Source: Lyngbya sp. PCC 8106
Lineage (GTDB): Bacteria > Cyanobacteriota > Cyanobacteriia > Cyanobacteriales > Microcoleaceae
NCBI RefSeq assembly: GCF_000169095.1
Contig: NZ_AAVU01000032.1
Span: 19,281 to 83,280 of the forward strand
Reading direction: 5' to 3'
Length of the DNA: 64,000 bases
The notes under the pieces were generated by a model. The model was not told the origin of the DNA. It saw only the letters and a program-made list of their open reading frames with translations, and did not search any database. The position numbers and the translations under genes were made by a program. Shown here piece by piece: positions 8,964 to 20,000 of this stretch. Positions within the stretch are counted from its first letter, which is position 1, and every line of letters begins with the position of its first letter.

Positions 8964-9233
8964 TTGAGAACTTCTGTCTGAGCAATGATCCTAGATTCGT
9001 CTGTTTTCCCGAACTCTTAAACAGAAATTAAAGCTTTTTAGTTTCTGTTCTACTTAATCATTAATAAATACTGTTTCTATAATAATCTGACTAAGATCTA
9101 GAATTTGTACTTGGTTTTGTCTATTTGAAAGTTTTTCAATTGTTGAGAGAGAGAAGTTTTTAGATTCGCTATATTTAGATAATTTCTGTGAAATTGACCT
9201 CACCCCTCTCAACTTTAAAATTTTACCCTATGA
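8964..9233. other. AT-rich spacer with one inverted repeat
   Basis: No gene is seen. AACAGAAA at 9020 and TTTCTGTT at 9042 form a perfect 8-bp inverted repeat with a 14-base loop. Nothing else was recognised. Confidence 0.4.
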
Positions 9234-9512
9234 TCAACTGGGGCCTCTATCTCCTTTACCTGGACTGTCAGGTTCAATCTTTTTTTCATTTGACGTCGGG
9301 CCTCGGTCTACCTTAGCCGGATTTTCAGTTATTTCCGGGGTGGGTTTACTGGGGCCTCTATCTTGACCAGGATTTTCAGTTATTTCCGGGGTGGGTTTGC
9401 TTGGGCCTCTATCTGTGCGACCTGGATCACCCCGTTCTTGAAAAGTTTCTTCTGGGTTTTGATTTTCTTGATCGAGCTTTTTTTCTTCGTTCATATTAAA
9501 ATAGTAGCTCAT
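9234..9512 (-). CDS. Small repetitive acidic, proline-rich protein
   Basis: A 92-residue, highly charged, disordered-looking protein built from copies of DRGPSKPTPEITENP, with more DRGP blocks at the C-terminus. There are no hydrophobic segments. It lies 32 bases after the stop of the broken NB-ARC-WD40 gene on the same strand and may be the last gene of that unit. The start may be Met7 (MNEEKK). I know of no function; the repetition suggests a binding or linker role, which is inference. Confidence 0.55.
   Translation of the reverse strand: MSYYFNMNEEKKLDQENQNPEETFQERGDPGRTDRGPSKPTPEITENPGQDRGPSKPTPEITENPAKVDRGPTSNEKKIEPDSPGKGDRGPS
9319..9420. repeat. 51-bp tandem repeat inside the small repetitive gene
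   Basis: Two adjacent copies, 9319-9369 and 9370-9420, differ at a few bases and encode 17-residue units. Confidence 0.7.
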
Positions 9513-9544
9513 TCAATGCAAACATTTTAGTATTATACTCTGAA

Positions 9545-12500
9545 TTACTCCTCAACTGCTCCTAACGCTTTTAGCGCTACTTTTTGGGCAGAAGTTAAAC
9601 CTGTTGTTGCGGTAATTTTCATCCCTTCATAGGGTCGGGCTAAAATCATCGTATTTAGACATTCTCCCGTTGTCATTTCCCACAATTTAATCGTTTGATC
9701 ATCACCACCACTGGCAAAAATTTGACCTTCAGGAGAACAGGCGACAGACCAAACGGTTTGGCTGTGTCCATGACAAGTATAAACACAGTCTCCAGTGGTC
9801 AAATTCCACACTTTTACCGTATGATCATCACTGCTACTGACTACTTTACTCCCATCATAACTAAACCCAACTGACCGCACTCGTTGTCGATGTCCCCTTA
9901 ATGTTTGCACACAGTTTCCCGTTTGTATTTCCCAGAGTTTAACTGTGCGATCGCCTCCTGCACTCGCCAACATTTTACCATCTGGACTAAACGCCACACC
10001 CAATACCCAGTCCGTATGTTCAGACAAAGTTTGTAAACAAATTCCCTGTTTTATATCCCAAATTTTTAGGGTTTGGTCATCACTTCCACTTGCCAATATT
10101 TGACCACAAGGACTAAACGCCACCGACTTCACCCGATGTAAATGTCCGGCTAAAGTTTGTAAACATTCTCCAGTTTCAATATCCCAAATTTTAATGGTTT
10201 TATCGCGGCTTCCTGTCGCCAATAAACCCTGACAACTAAAACTCGCCGAATGCACCCAACTTTCGTGACCCCAAAGGGTTTTTAGACATTCTCCAGTGGT
10301 CACATTCCAGAGTTTAATGGTACTGTCATCACTGGCTGTTGCTAATAGTTTACCCTGGGGATGAAAGGCGGCTGAGGAGACAATATTTGTATGACCTGTT
10401 AAGGTTTTTTCGCAGGTTTTAGTATGAATATTCCACAGTCTGACTAAACCATCTTCACTACAACTGACTAACAGTTTACCATCAGGATTAAACGTCACAA
10501 ACGACACCCAATTACTATAAGCATCTAGGGTTTTTAAACATTGACCCGAAGCGACTTGCCAAAATTTAACACTTTGATCTTGACTCACACTGATTAACGT
10601 TTGACCATCTGGACTAAACCCAACCCACCACACTAAATGACGATGTTCTTGTAAGGTTTTGACACATTCACCTGTACTAAAATTCCAGATTTTAATCGTC
10701 TGATCATTGCTTCCGGTTGCAAATTTTTGACCGTCTGGACTAAACGCTACCGCCCAAACTCGTTCTTGATATCCGGCTAATATTTTCGTGCATTTTCCGG
10801 TTTCTACATCCCAAAATTTAACGGTATTTCCATCACTTGCTGTTGCTAATATTTCACCCTCTGGATGAAGTGCAATTGAAGACATCCAATTGACTTGTGT
10901 TTTTAAAACCCGCACACATTTTCCGGTGGTAATATTCCAAAATCTCACCGTTTCATCTTCACCACAACTGATCACTAAACCGTATTTTAAATGAAACACA
11001 ATTGCTAAAATTCGTCGATAGTGACCTTTTAAAACCTGTAAACATTTTCCGGTTTCTACATCCCAAAGTCGAACCGTTTTATCGTTACTTCCACTCGCGA
11101 TCATTTTCCCATCTTGGCTAAAAGTGAGAGACTGAACTCGACTCTTATGACCTCGTAAGGTTTTCAAACATTGACCTGTTTTTACATCCCAAAGTCGAAC
11201 GGTTTGGTCATTGCTTCCACTGGCGAGAATATTGCTATCCGGACTAAAACTAACAGCCATAACCCAAGCTTTATGTCCGGGAAGAATAGATAAAGATCGA
11301 CCTGCCTTGGTTTGCCAAAATACAATATCTTCATCAATTCCAGTGGCTAATAATTCACCATTGGGACTGAGGGAAATTGATAATACACCGCCCACTGTTT
11401 GAGTGAATACACATTGATTGAGATCGGCGTGGGAAAAGTTGACTCGATGTAAATTTACACCTTGTAAATAGGCTTGCAAAACGGTTAAATTGGAAAAGTC
11501 TAAATCACTGAGGGATAATTTTAATTCTATCAGAAGATTGAGAAGGTTTCCGGCTGCATATCCTCGTTTTTGAACGGAACGCGATCGCAATTGTTCTAAG
11601 CGTTGGGTTAAACATTGATAGACGGCTTCAGAATGAGAAAATAGGGTTAATAATTTTTCGCTGAGAGGTTTGAGAATAAGACGAATTTGGGCGGTTCTTA
11701 AGTAGTCTTTGGTTTGGGCTTCTATTAAAGCATGAGTTTCAAAAAGATTAATTTCTCCTGTGGTGATTTCTGCAAAGACTCTCTCGATCAGTTGTTCGGT
11801 GATATACTCCATTACAACGGGTTGCTGTGTAAATTGGGCGGATTGTTTTTCGATCAGCGATCGCTGTTGTAAAGAGTCTAGGGCTTCTAATAAGTCTCGT
11901 TGAGAAAAAGAAGTTACTAAAGCGTATTTGAGTTGAGAAAAAGACATCCATTCTTGATGAATAGCTAGCCAATACATCACCTGTTGTTCGAGAGAGGATA
12001 AGCGACTAAACTGTTGATCGAGTAAGTCTGCAATATCTCCAAAAATAATTGTTCCTTCCGCTAAAAACTGAGAAACATCTCCCTCAAACAGTTCGGCGAT
12101 TGTGGTCGAGACAATTTTTAAGGCGAGAGGATTTCCAGCATAGGATTCAATTAATATTTTAGCATATTCTGGCAATATTTCAAAGCCTTTTTCTTGTAAA
12201 ATATATTGACCAGCATCTTGTAAACCTTCGAGTTGCAAAGAACGAATCAGTTGATTGTTTCCCTCTCGATATCCAATTCCTCGGGGTTTTTATCGGCTGG
12301 TTAATAGCAAACAACTTTGATGTTGTGTTTCTCCAATACTTCTAAACAGTTGTCCGTAACGTTCATAACTATCTCGATAACTCCCCACCCGTTTGTTGCT
12401 GTCAAGAATTGATTCAACGTTATCTAAAATCAGTAAAAAACGAGAGTTTTGCAGATATTGAATTAAGGTAGAAATTTGTTCATCAACCGTTTGGGGAAGT

Positions 12501-13264
12501 TGAGTTAATTGTTCATTGGAGACGAATTTAATTAACTCAGTTAGTAATTTCTCAAGAGGCGGTGCATTGCGGAGACTTCGCCAAATTAATCCCGAAAATT
12601 CGCCTTGAATTTGTTGGGTTAGTTTCACCGAAAGGGCAGTTTTTCCCATTCCTCCCATTCCCAACACGGTGACTAATTGACAGCGCTGTTCTAAAATCCA
12701 ATTCGTGAGAGTAGAAAGTTCAGTTTGCCGATCATAAAATTCTACACAATTGGGTGCTTCTCCCCAATCTTGACGCGAACTAACTTGATTGATACTAATA
12801 TTATTGTTGGGTAAGATTTCAGTCGTTTGTGTTCGGGTTACTTCCCGGGTTGACTGCTTAGATTTCGGTGAACGTCGTTGTTCCCACTGTCGATCAAATT
12901 CTACTAAATTTCCGGGAAGATCAAGGCGATGATGCCACAATTTTAAAGTAAAATGCCAGCTATCTGATCCTTGAGTCGAACAGCGATTATCTTCTAATAT
13001 TTCGAGAAAATCTTTGAGACGTTTTAGACTATCTTTGAGTTGAGTACAATTTAACTTTTCTTTTGTTCCTGTCTCGGCTATCAAGGCTTCGAGATATCTC
13101 ACCTTTGTACGGATAACTAACTGCTTTTCAGTTTGCCAGTTTACCTGAATTTGAGACTCAAAGCGATCGCATTCTTCAAACTCTCCATTGGCGTAGGTGA
13201 TCAAGACTTCCAAAAGGCACTTTGTCCGTTTTTGGGACTGTGGGCCATAGTTAGGTCTTGGCAT
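9545..13264 (-). pseudogene. NB-ARC / WD40 STAND ATPase interrupted by one in-frame TAA
   Basis: One frame runs from ATG at 13264 to the stop at 9545 and would encode 1,239 residues, but codon TAA at 12290-12292 cuts it after residue 324. Homology continues in the same frame (TSR-stop-KPRGIGYREGN); related NB-ARC proteins normally read TSREKP there, so GAA to TAA is likely. The N-terminal part has the conserved cyanobacterial region that starts PRPNYGPQ, then the P-loop GMGGMGKT at residues 202-209 and FLLILDNVES. The C-terminal part has a winged-helix region, a short pentapeptide stretch and 14 divergent WD40 blades (two seven-blade propellers). It was probably a sensor or signalling ATPase. 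Two separate polypeptides or read-through remain possible. Confidence 0.85.
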
Positions 13265-13581
13265 AGATAGATCCCTGAATTATTTAATATCTCAAAAATA
13301 CACGCAAGAACTCAGTTTTTCAAGGGAATCTCTAGATTTCAAGTCAGTTGAGTATAAATCGTAATAAAAAAATGGCGATACAGCCAAATTTGTAGTAAAT
13401 TGTAGGATGAGCTTATGCAGTACCTCTGGCTACCCTCTCCTACGAGGAAAGGGAAAAGGAAGTTTTAAATAGCCTTAAGTTCATAGTAGGGGTGAGTTCG
13501 CATAGATTTAGCCAATAAACAACTTTAATAAACCCGCCCTATCCCACTTATTTAAAATACACAATAACGAGGTTAATTAAT
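13265..13581. other. Divergent spacer between STAND gene and small GTG-start gene
   Basis: Contains a CCCTCTCCT/AGGAAAGGG-type imperfect hairpin near 13431-13451, of a kind also seen near 26,520 and 54,550. No clear promoter or gene was recognised. Confidence 0.35.
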
Positions 13582-14043
13582 GTGTCAAATATTAATGAAT
13601 TAATCGAGAATTTGCAACAGTTTGACGAAGACGAACTCAAGATAAAATTGGGGACGTATATACAAGAATTGGGAGATAATTTGAATGAACGGGGTGCCAT
13701 TGATGATTTAGAAGAAGTGAGTCGGGGAGGGGTTCCGAGAGGGCCGATGGCGGATAAAGCGTTGGCAATGGGTGAACGTTTATTAACAAAATTGAATGCA
13801 GAATCCTATGATTTGTTGTGTGGAAATCCCTTCGGAGATCAGGGAGAAATGTTGCAAACGATTGAAACGGCAATGAACGAAAATACAACAAAAGCCGCCA
13901 GTTTAATTACGCCTATTTTAGTGGCGAATTTTGGGTTAGCACCCGCAGTTGCAGCGATTGTGTCAACGTTAATTGTTCAAAAAATCGCCAAGTCTGTCGG
14001 GGAAACGATTTGTTCGAGTTGGGAGAAAGTGATAGAAAAATGA
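13582..14043 (+). CDS. Small protein with C-terminal hydrophobic segment, possible membrane effector
   Basis: A 153-residue protein. The start is GTG at 13582; an overlapping ATG reads into a stop after seven codons, and CGAGG sits about nine bases upstream of the GTG. Residues 1-100 are acidic and helical (INELIENLQQFDEDELKIKL). Residues about 105-140 form a Gly/Ala-rich hydrophobic stretch (ITPILVANFGLAPAVAAIVS and onward) long enough to enter a membrane. It lies between the NB-ARC-WD40 gene, which it diverges from, and a convergent caspase gene. I do not recognise the family. A pore-forming or membrane-associated effector is inference from shape and context only. Confidence 0.6.
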   Translation: MSNINELIENLQQFDEDELKIKLGTYIQELGDNLNERGAIDDLEEVSRGGVPRGPMADKALAMGERLLTKLNAESYDLLCGNPFGDQGEMLQTIETAMNENTTKAASLITPILVANFGLAPAVAAIVSTLIVQKIAKSVGETICSSWEKVIEK

Positions 14044-14052
14044 TTGATATTA

Positions 14053-14078
14053 GCCCCCAAACCCCCAATTATGGGGGC
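14053..14078. terminator. Hairpin after the small GTG-start gene
   Basis: GCCCCC and GGGGGC form a 6-bp GC stem shortly after the stop codon at 14043. The convergent caspase gene ends beyond it. Confidence 0.5.
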
Positions 14079-14137
14079 AATATTCAGAGTGTTGAGGAGT
14101 CAAAAGCTTTGCCGAGTTGGGTTTGTTCGTTCTAATT

Positions 14138-16237
14138 TTAATTAACCGTAAATTGAACAACTGTCCACCTTGAACTGGGTAACGGTGCTGGGGTTACATT
14201 GCGATCGGGCGGTTGTTCTGCGGTCATTTCTTGTAACAGTTGTTCTAGGGGATTTTTAGGCGTGTCTCGTACTGGTTGTTTCTGTTGATCGAGAGGAGGT
14301 AATTCCAAGAACCGAAAGTTAGTATCATCAACACTAACACAAACTTTATAAATATTCTGCCAATTTTCTTTTTTTTCAAGATTTGGTAAAGGAATTGTTT
14401 CTTTTTGTTTGGGGTCGAGGGATATAACCATCCCCCGTCCGGGAGTTTCCGATAAAACAGAAGAAATTGCCCAATTTGGCTGTAAATTGAACACGGCGAC
14501 ATAAACGGGTTGTGAATAGTGATTTTGAATTTCTAACGAATAGGTTTTATTTTCAGTTATCGTGATTTCAGTTGGATTTTCTGCGGAGTTTAAAACTAGA
14601 TTTGGATCGGGTTGTGCTGTTAGACGAACGGCGATTTTATCACCCATCTCTGAACAAGGATCGTGGTTTTTTAGATTTTCAACGGCTTGATATTTAGACA
14701 AATGAATCAGACGTTTTGTGACGTTATAAGCTGATCGAGATTCATTGACTTTCAACGCAGGGCGTAACAGAATAGGTGTTTGAGTGTTGTCGCAAACTTC
14801 ATAAATAATATCGTTCACTTCCGCTTGGTATTTTGCGGCTTTTTCTGCATCTAAAATTGTCACGCGAACAAAATAATCAGCTTGTTCAACCTCATCAACA
14901 AACTCAATCCACGTTTTCATAAAAATTGAAGTTTTGACGTTTTGTAACGCAACCTGTTGATTAATTTCCTCCGGTAAGGTATCATTTTCTAGTAGGTAAA
15001 CTTTGCGGATTAAATTGGAGGAAACTAAAGTCAACATTGCCCAATCACCTCTTTTAATTGGTTGTTCCGAAAAAACCGTCTGAACTTCTCCCAAAGAAGT
15101 CGATCCTTGAACTGAAATTAGTTTAACTAAAGCTAACTGTTGTTTTGTTGAAAAACTTGTTGTTCCAAAGGGATAAAGAGTAAATTCAGCCCCTCTTTCT
15201 AAACCTTGAAGTTCCCCAACATTTAATTCAATTCGTTGTTTTTTTCCGGTTTTAATATCAGTCACATTGGCGGTATATTCACTCGGAATAGACTCCCATC
15301 CAAAAATTAAGCGGTCGCCTTCACCAATTAACATGGGAGTTTGCTGACGGAATTGATTGTTAATGTTTGGCTTGATATAATCCTGTAACATTTGGTAGGT
15401 AATCATCAGTTTAGAGGGGTCTGGCGTTAACGTTTTCAATAGCCAATAGGTCAACGCCCCATTCCGTTCTGTTCCCTCAAAAGCACATTCATAAGCCGCC
15501 TCATGGGGACGACAAGCCGCCAACAATACATAACCTTTTTTGGCATCTTCCGGTAACATTCCCTTCATAAAAACACTACTGCGAGTTCCCGCCTTTTGTT
15601 GGGTTTGTCCGGTGATATTTTGCCAATTTGCAATCAATTTTTCGGAAGATGCAACCAAGCTTTCTAGAGGACGAACTGTGTTATCAACAATACCTGAACC
15701 TCGAACATCTTCATCTTCCCCTCTGGTTGTACCGCCCGAATGACAACTATCTAAAACAACAGTAACCTGTAATTGTTTATCGACCATTTGCTGTAATAAA
15801 TAGGCAAATTCTAAATCTCGCAAATAGCGTCCGTTTTCGTTACCAATATCAGTCGGAACGAGGGTTTCATCTTGTCCAGATTCTCCTTTGTATTCTGGAT
15901 AAATGGTTTTTGCGCGTCCGCCATGTCCCGAATAGTGAATATAAATGCGATCGCCTGGGTTCGCTATTTGAGTAATATGTTGAAAGGATTTGACAATATT
16001 TTCATAAGTCGGTAATTTTTCGGGAGGTTCAACGGGTGAGTTGTTTTCTGGGTTGGATGCAGTCAGTTTAACAATTTTGTTCGGACGTGTGGCTAATTGG
16101 TTGAGAAAATCTTCGACTTGGTTAATATCCCGCACACATCCTTTCAAACTTTTGTAGGATGAACCGTTAGGTAAAGTATTAGGGGAATAATAGTTAATCC
16201 CCATGAGTAAAGCGTAGAAAGAAGATTGTTTTTCCAT
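14138..16237 (-). CDS. Caspase-like (C14) peptidase with C-terminal extension
   Basis: A 699-residue orthocaspase-type protein. The p20-like domain fills residues 5-300 with the catalytic dyad His105 (YIHYSGHGGR) and Cys165 (VVLDSCHSGG). The acidic pocket typical of Arg/Lys-specific caspases is suggested by DETLVPTD. The remaining 400 residues are beta-rich, with a late domain (YSLEIQNHYSQPVYVAVFNL) like the DUF4384-type modules found after cyanobacterial caspases. It is the last gene of a same-strand series NACHT, CHAT, nSTAND1-WD40, Uma2, caspase, and it is a paralogue of the gene at 24357-26408. It is probably an executioner protease in a cell-death or defence pathway. Confidence 0.9.
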   Translation of the reverse strand: MEKQSSFYALLMGINYYSPNTLPNGSSYKSLKGCVRDINQVEDFLNQLATRPNKIVKLTASNPENNSPVEPPEKLPTYENIVKSFQHITQIANPGDRIYIHYSGHGGRAKTIYPEYKGESGQDETLVPTDIGNENGRYLRDLEFAYLLQQMVDKQLQVTVVLDSCHSGGTTRGEDEDVRGSGIVDNTVRPLESLVASSEKLIANWQNITGQTQQKAGTRSSVFMKGMLPEDAKKGYVLLAACRPHEAAYECAFEGTERNGALTYWLLKTLTPDPSKLMITYQMLQDYIKPNINNQFRQQTPMLIGEGDRLIFGWESIPSEYTANVTDIKTGKKQRIELNVGELQGLERGAEFTLYPFGTTSFSTKQQLALVKLISVQGSTSLGEVQTVFSEQPIKRGDWAMLTLVSSNLIRKVYLLENDTLPEEINQQVALQNVKTSIFMKTWIEFVDEVEQADYFVRVTILDAEKAAKYQAEVNDIIYEVCDNTQTPILLRPALKVNESRSAYNVTKRLIHLSKYQAVENLKNHDPCSEMGDKIAVRLTAQPDPNLVLNSAENPTEITITENKTYSLEIQNHYSQPVYVAVFNLQPNWAISSVLSETPGRGMVISLDPKQKETIPLPNLEKKENWQNIYKVCVSVDDTNFRFLELPPLDQQKQPVRDTPKNPLEQLLQEMTAEQPPDRNVTPAPLPSSRWTVVQFTVN

Positions 16238-16290
16238 AATTGCATAAAGTAAAAGGAGTACACTAAAGATTTAGATAAAGTCGCTAAAAT

Positions 16291-17007
16291 CTACAATAAT
16301 TCATCCGGATCGATCCCTCTTTCCCGAAGTAATGCTGCTAGTCGGTCAGCCCGTTGCTGTTGTTGGTCAGCCCGTTGTTTTTCTTGTCTTCTCAGTTGGT
16401 CTAATTCAACCGAAGTCAGAAACTTGTCTCCATCCGGTCTATAAATTTCCAATGTTTCGGGTGTGAGTTGAAAGCGAATTCCTAAACGGGGACTCACCCA
16501 ATCATTGATTTCTTCGATGATTTCTAAGCGATTCTCAACTCGAATTGAACCTGTAAGATTGATATCATCAGGATCATAAACGTAGTATTCTTCTACGCCA
16601 TAATATTGGTAAAATAGCAGCTTGTTCATCATTTCTTGAGGGCGGTTTCCCGGCGATAAAATCTCAAAGATGATCTGGGGTGCAATATTGTCTTCTTCCC
16701 ACTGTTGATAAGAACCACGGTCAGCTTTGGGTCTGCCAAAAACCACCATAATATCAGGAGCAACCCGAATTTTATTATTGCCCTGGACGGGATACCAGAG
16801 GAGATCTCCAGCAACAAATACATCGGCAACTTCAGCAAATAATATTTCTAGGTTTTCTTTGATTTTCACGATCCAGCGAAACTGTTTTGTATTATCTGCC
16901 ATCGGTTGACCGTCACTGTCTGGGTAGGTAATTTCTGGTTGGATATCAGTTGTGAGTTGTTTGATCATCCTTTTTAATCCTTTATTTTTTGAGTAGATAT
17001 GATTCAA
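16291..17007 (-). CDS. Uma2 family restriction-endonuclease-fold protein
   Basis: A 238-residue Uma2 (DUF820) protein. The characteristic strands are APDIMVVFG and IIFEILSPGNRPQEM followed by LLFYQYYGVEEYYVYDPD, and a basic coiled tail ends in LRERGIDPDELL. The upstream start is TTG at 17007, preceded by GAGG; an internal ATG at 16968 is the alternative. Uma2 proteins are very common in cyanobacteria and are thought to be PD-(D/E)xK nucleases, with no firm role. The location between the STAND-WD40 and caspase genes puts it in the same probable transcript. Confidence 0.88.
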   Translation of the reverse strand: MNHIYSKNKGLKRMIKQLTTDIQPEITYPDSDGQPMADNTKQFRWIVKIKENLEILFAEVADVFVAGDLLWYPVQGNNKIRVAPDIMVVFGRPKADRGSYQQWEEDNIAPQIIFEILSPGNRPQEMMNKLLFYQYYGVEEYYVYDPDDINLTGSIRVENRLEIIEEINDWVSPRLGIRFQLTPETLEIYRPDGDKFLTSVELDQLRRQEKQRADQQQQRADRLAALLRERGIDPDELL

Positions 17008-17087
17008 TGTACCTCAGTTAAAACTAGAACTTATAGCACTACATGGACGCTGAAAGCTTGTTTTCGTCTACTTCAGACTTCTGACTT

Positions 17088-20000
17088 CTAAAAGCTCCCG
17101 ACACCCTCACACACCCCCTTATCCTTCTCTGGAGCATTATGCTGCAAATAATCCCTCACCCAATCGCAATTACGCTCCATTAACCAGTCAAAGTCTATAT
17201 TCCAGACTTTGATGGTGTTGTCTGCACTGCCAGAAACAATGGTTTTGCTATCGTTGCTGATGCTGACGCTTGAGACCGGGCTACCGTGTCCGGTGAGAGT
17301 GCGGATTAATTCTCCGGTTTCCAGATTCCAAACTTTGATGGTGTTGTCTGAACTGCCAGAAACTATGGTTTTGCTATCGTTGCTGATGCTGACGCTTGAG
17401 ACCCGGCTACCGTGTCCGGTGAGAGTGCGGATTAATTCTCCGGTTTCTCTATTCCAAACTTTGATGGTGTTGTCCCAACTGCCAGAAACAATGGTTTTGC
17501 TATCGTTGCTGATGCTGACGCTATTGACCGGGTTACCGTGTCCGGTGAGAGTGCGGATTAATTCTCCGGTTTCCAGATTCCAGACTTTGATGGTGTTGTC
17601 CCAACTGCCAGAAACAATGGTTTTGCTATCGTTGCTGATGCTGACGCTATAGACCAGGCTATTGTGTCCGGTGAGAGTGCGGATTAATTCTCCGGTTTCT
17701 CTATTCCAGACTTTGATGGTGTTGTTATCACCGCCAGAAACAATGGTTTTGCTATCGTTGCTGATGCTGACGCTTCTGACATAGCTACCGTGTCCTTTGA
17801 GAGTGCGGATTTCTTCTCCGGTTTCAAGATTCCAGACTTTGATGGTGTTGTCTTCACTCCCAGAAACAATGGTTTTGCTATCGTTGCTGATGCTGACGCT
17901 TGTGACCGGGTTATCGTGTCCGGTGAGAGTGCGGATTTCTTCTCCGGTTTGGAGATTCCAGACTTTGATGGTGTTGTCATCACTCCCAGAAACAATGGTT
18001 TTGCTATCGTTGCTGATGCTGACGCTATAGACCTGGCCACCGTGTCCGGTGAGAGTGCGGATTTCTTCTCCGGTTTCAAGATTCCAGACTTTGATGGTGT
18101 TGTCCCAACTGCAAGAAACAATGGTGCCATCGTTGCTGATGCTGACGCTCCAGACATGGTTATCATGTCCTTTGAGAGTGCGGATTTCTTCTCCGGTTTC
18201 AAGATTCCAGACTTTGATGGTGCTGTCTTCACTCCCAGAAACAATGGTTTTGCTATCGTTGCTGATGCTGACGCTCCAGACCTGGCCATTGTGTCCGGTG
18301 AGATTGCTGATTTCTTTTCCGGTTTGGAGATTCCAGACTTTGATGGTGTTGTCACCACTGCCAGAAACAATGGTTTTGCTATCGTTGCTGATGCTGACGC
18401 TTCTGACCCCGTAACGGTGTCCGGTGAGAGTGCGGATTTCTGCTCCGGTTTCTCTATTCCAGACTTTGATGGTTTTGTCATCACTGCCAGAAACAATGGT
18501 TTTGCTATCGTTGCTGATGCTGACGCTACTGACCTCCCTATCGTGTCCTTTGAGAGTGCGGATTAATTCTCCGGTTTCAAGATTCCAGACTTTGATGGTT
18601 TTGTCATCACTGCCAGAAACAATGGTTTTGCTATCGTTGCTGATGCTGACGCTTCTGACCCCGTAACGGTGTCCGGTGAGAGTGCGGATTAATTCTCCGG
18701 TTTCAAGATTCCAGACTTTGATGGTGTTGTCACCACTGCCAGAAACAATGGTTTTGCTATCGTTGCTGATGCTGACGCTCCAGACATAGTTATCATGTCC
18801 TTTGAGAGTGCGGATTTCTGCTCCGGTTTCTCTATTCCAGACTTTGATGGTGTAGTCCCAACTGCCAGAAACAATGGTTTTGCCATCACTACTGATGCTG
18901 AGGCTATAGGCTGGGCTACGGTGTCCCAGCAAACGGTTCCGCTCCCTGCCTTCATAAACATTACCGATTAAAGCACCCAACACCTGTGGGTCTTTGGCTC
19001 GGTATTTTTGCAAGATTTTCCCGGCTCGAATGGCTTCCAAAAAAGCCTCTAAATCCTTTCCTTCAGTCAATTGAGCCTTAGAAGTTTGACCGAGAGAATT
19101 TGCTAGATTCAGTTGTGCATTTTTTGTCTGCTTCTGGGCTTGTACAGTCTGATACCAGGCCCCTACAGCAGCAGCGATCGCGGCCACTGATAAAACACTG
19201 AGAAATATTGCTCCTATCCGCAGCTTTTTGTTGGCTTGTTTTTGTTGTGCTTCCCTGGCTTGCGATGCTTCTAGAGCTTCTTTCTGTGCTTTGGCTAATT
19301 GCTCTTTTCGTTCTTCCTCCTGTTGTTGGAGGCGATCGCGATCTTGAATACTCTCCTGAATAAAAAGTTTCTCAGCTTCTAAATCTTCGGGACGCTCTTG
19401 CAGTTTTTCTTCTGCTTTTAGTAGAGCCGCTCCTCGTAACAAAGAACCTTGATCTCGATGGTTTTCTTCCCATTGTTTCTTTGCCGAACGCAGTTGTTCT
19501 TGCCAGGTTCTAAATTCTCGGTCTACTTCCATCCATTTCCTCAGTTGCCCCCAATTTCTAATTAAAGCTTCATGGACGACTTCAACGGTTTCTTGTTCGG
19601 CATTATTTTCTGTACGACTGGTGACAACTAACCGCGCATCTGCTAATTGTTTGACCAAATCCCAATTGCTCTCGTTGAAATCGGCCTGAGTCGCGACTCT
19701 GCGGGTGTCTTCTGTTCCCGCCCCCGGTTGCACTAACTGCACAAATATTCGCCGAACTTGTTGCTGTTCTTCTGGTTTAAGTTTACTAAATTTCTCATCA
19801 GCATAACCCGTTAAGGCGCCGGAAACTTCTCCGATATCTTCGTAGGCTTTATGGGTTAATTGTTTACCTTGGCGTTTTTTCCAAAGTTCAGTTAAAGCAA
19901 ATTCTAATAAGGGTAAATTTCCCGGTTCTTTATCCACATCATCGAGAATGCGTTCAACCAGTCCGTGTTCAAAACTCACCCCCAATTTTTGGGCGGGTTT

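Noticed and set aside
17209..18666. Long open frames on the plus strand and other frames across the WD40 repeats
   Set aside because: They are periodic mirror images of the 126-bp repeats; open length comes from repetition of one stop-free unit, and the translated sequences resemble no protein.
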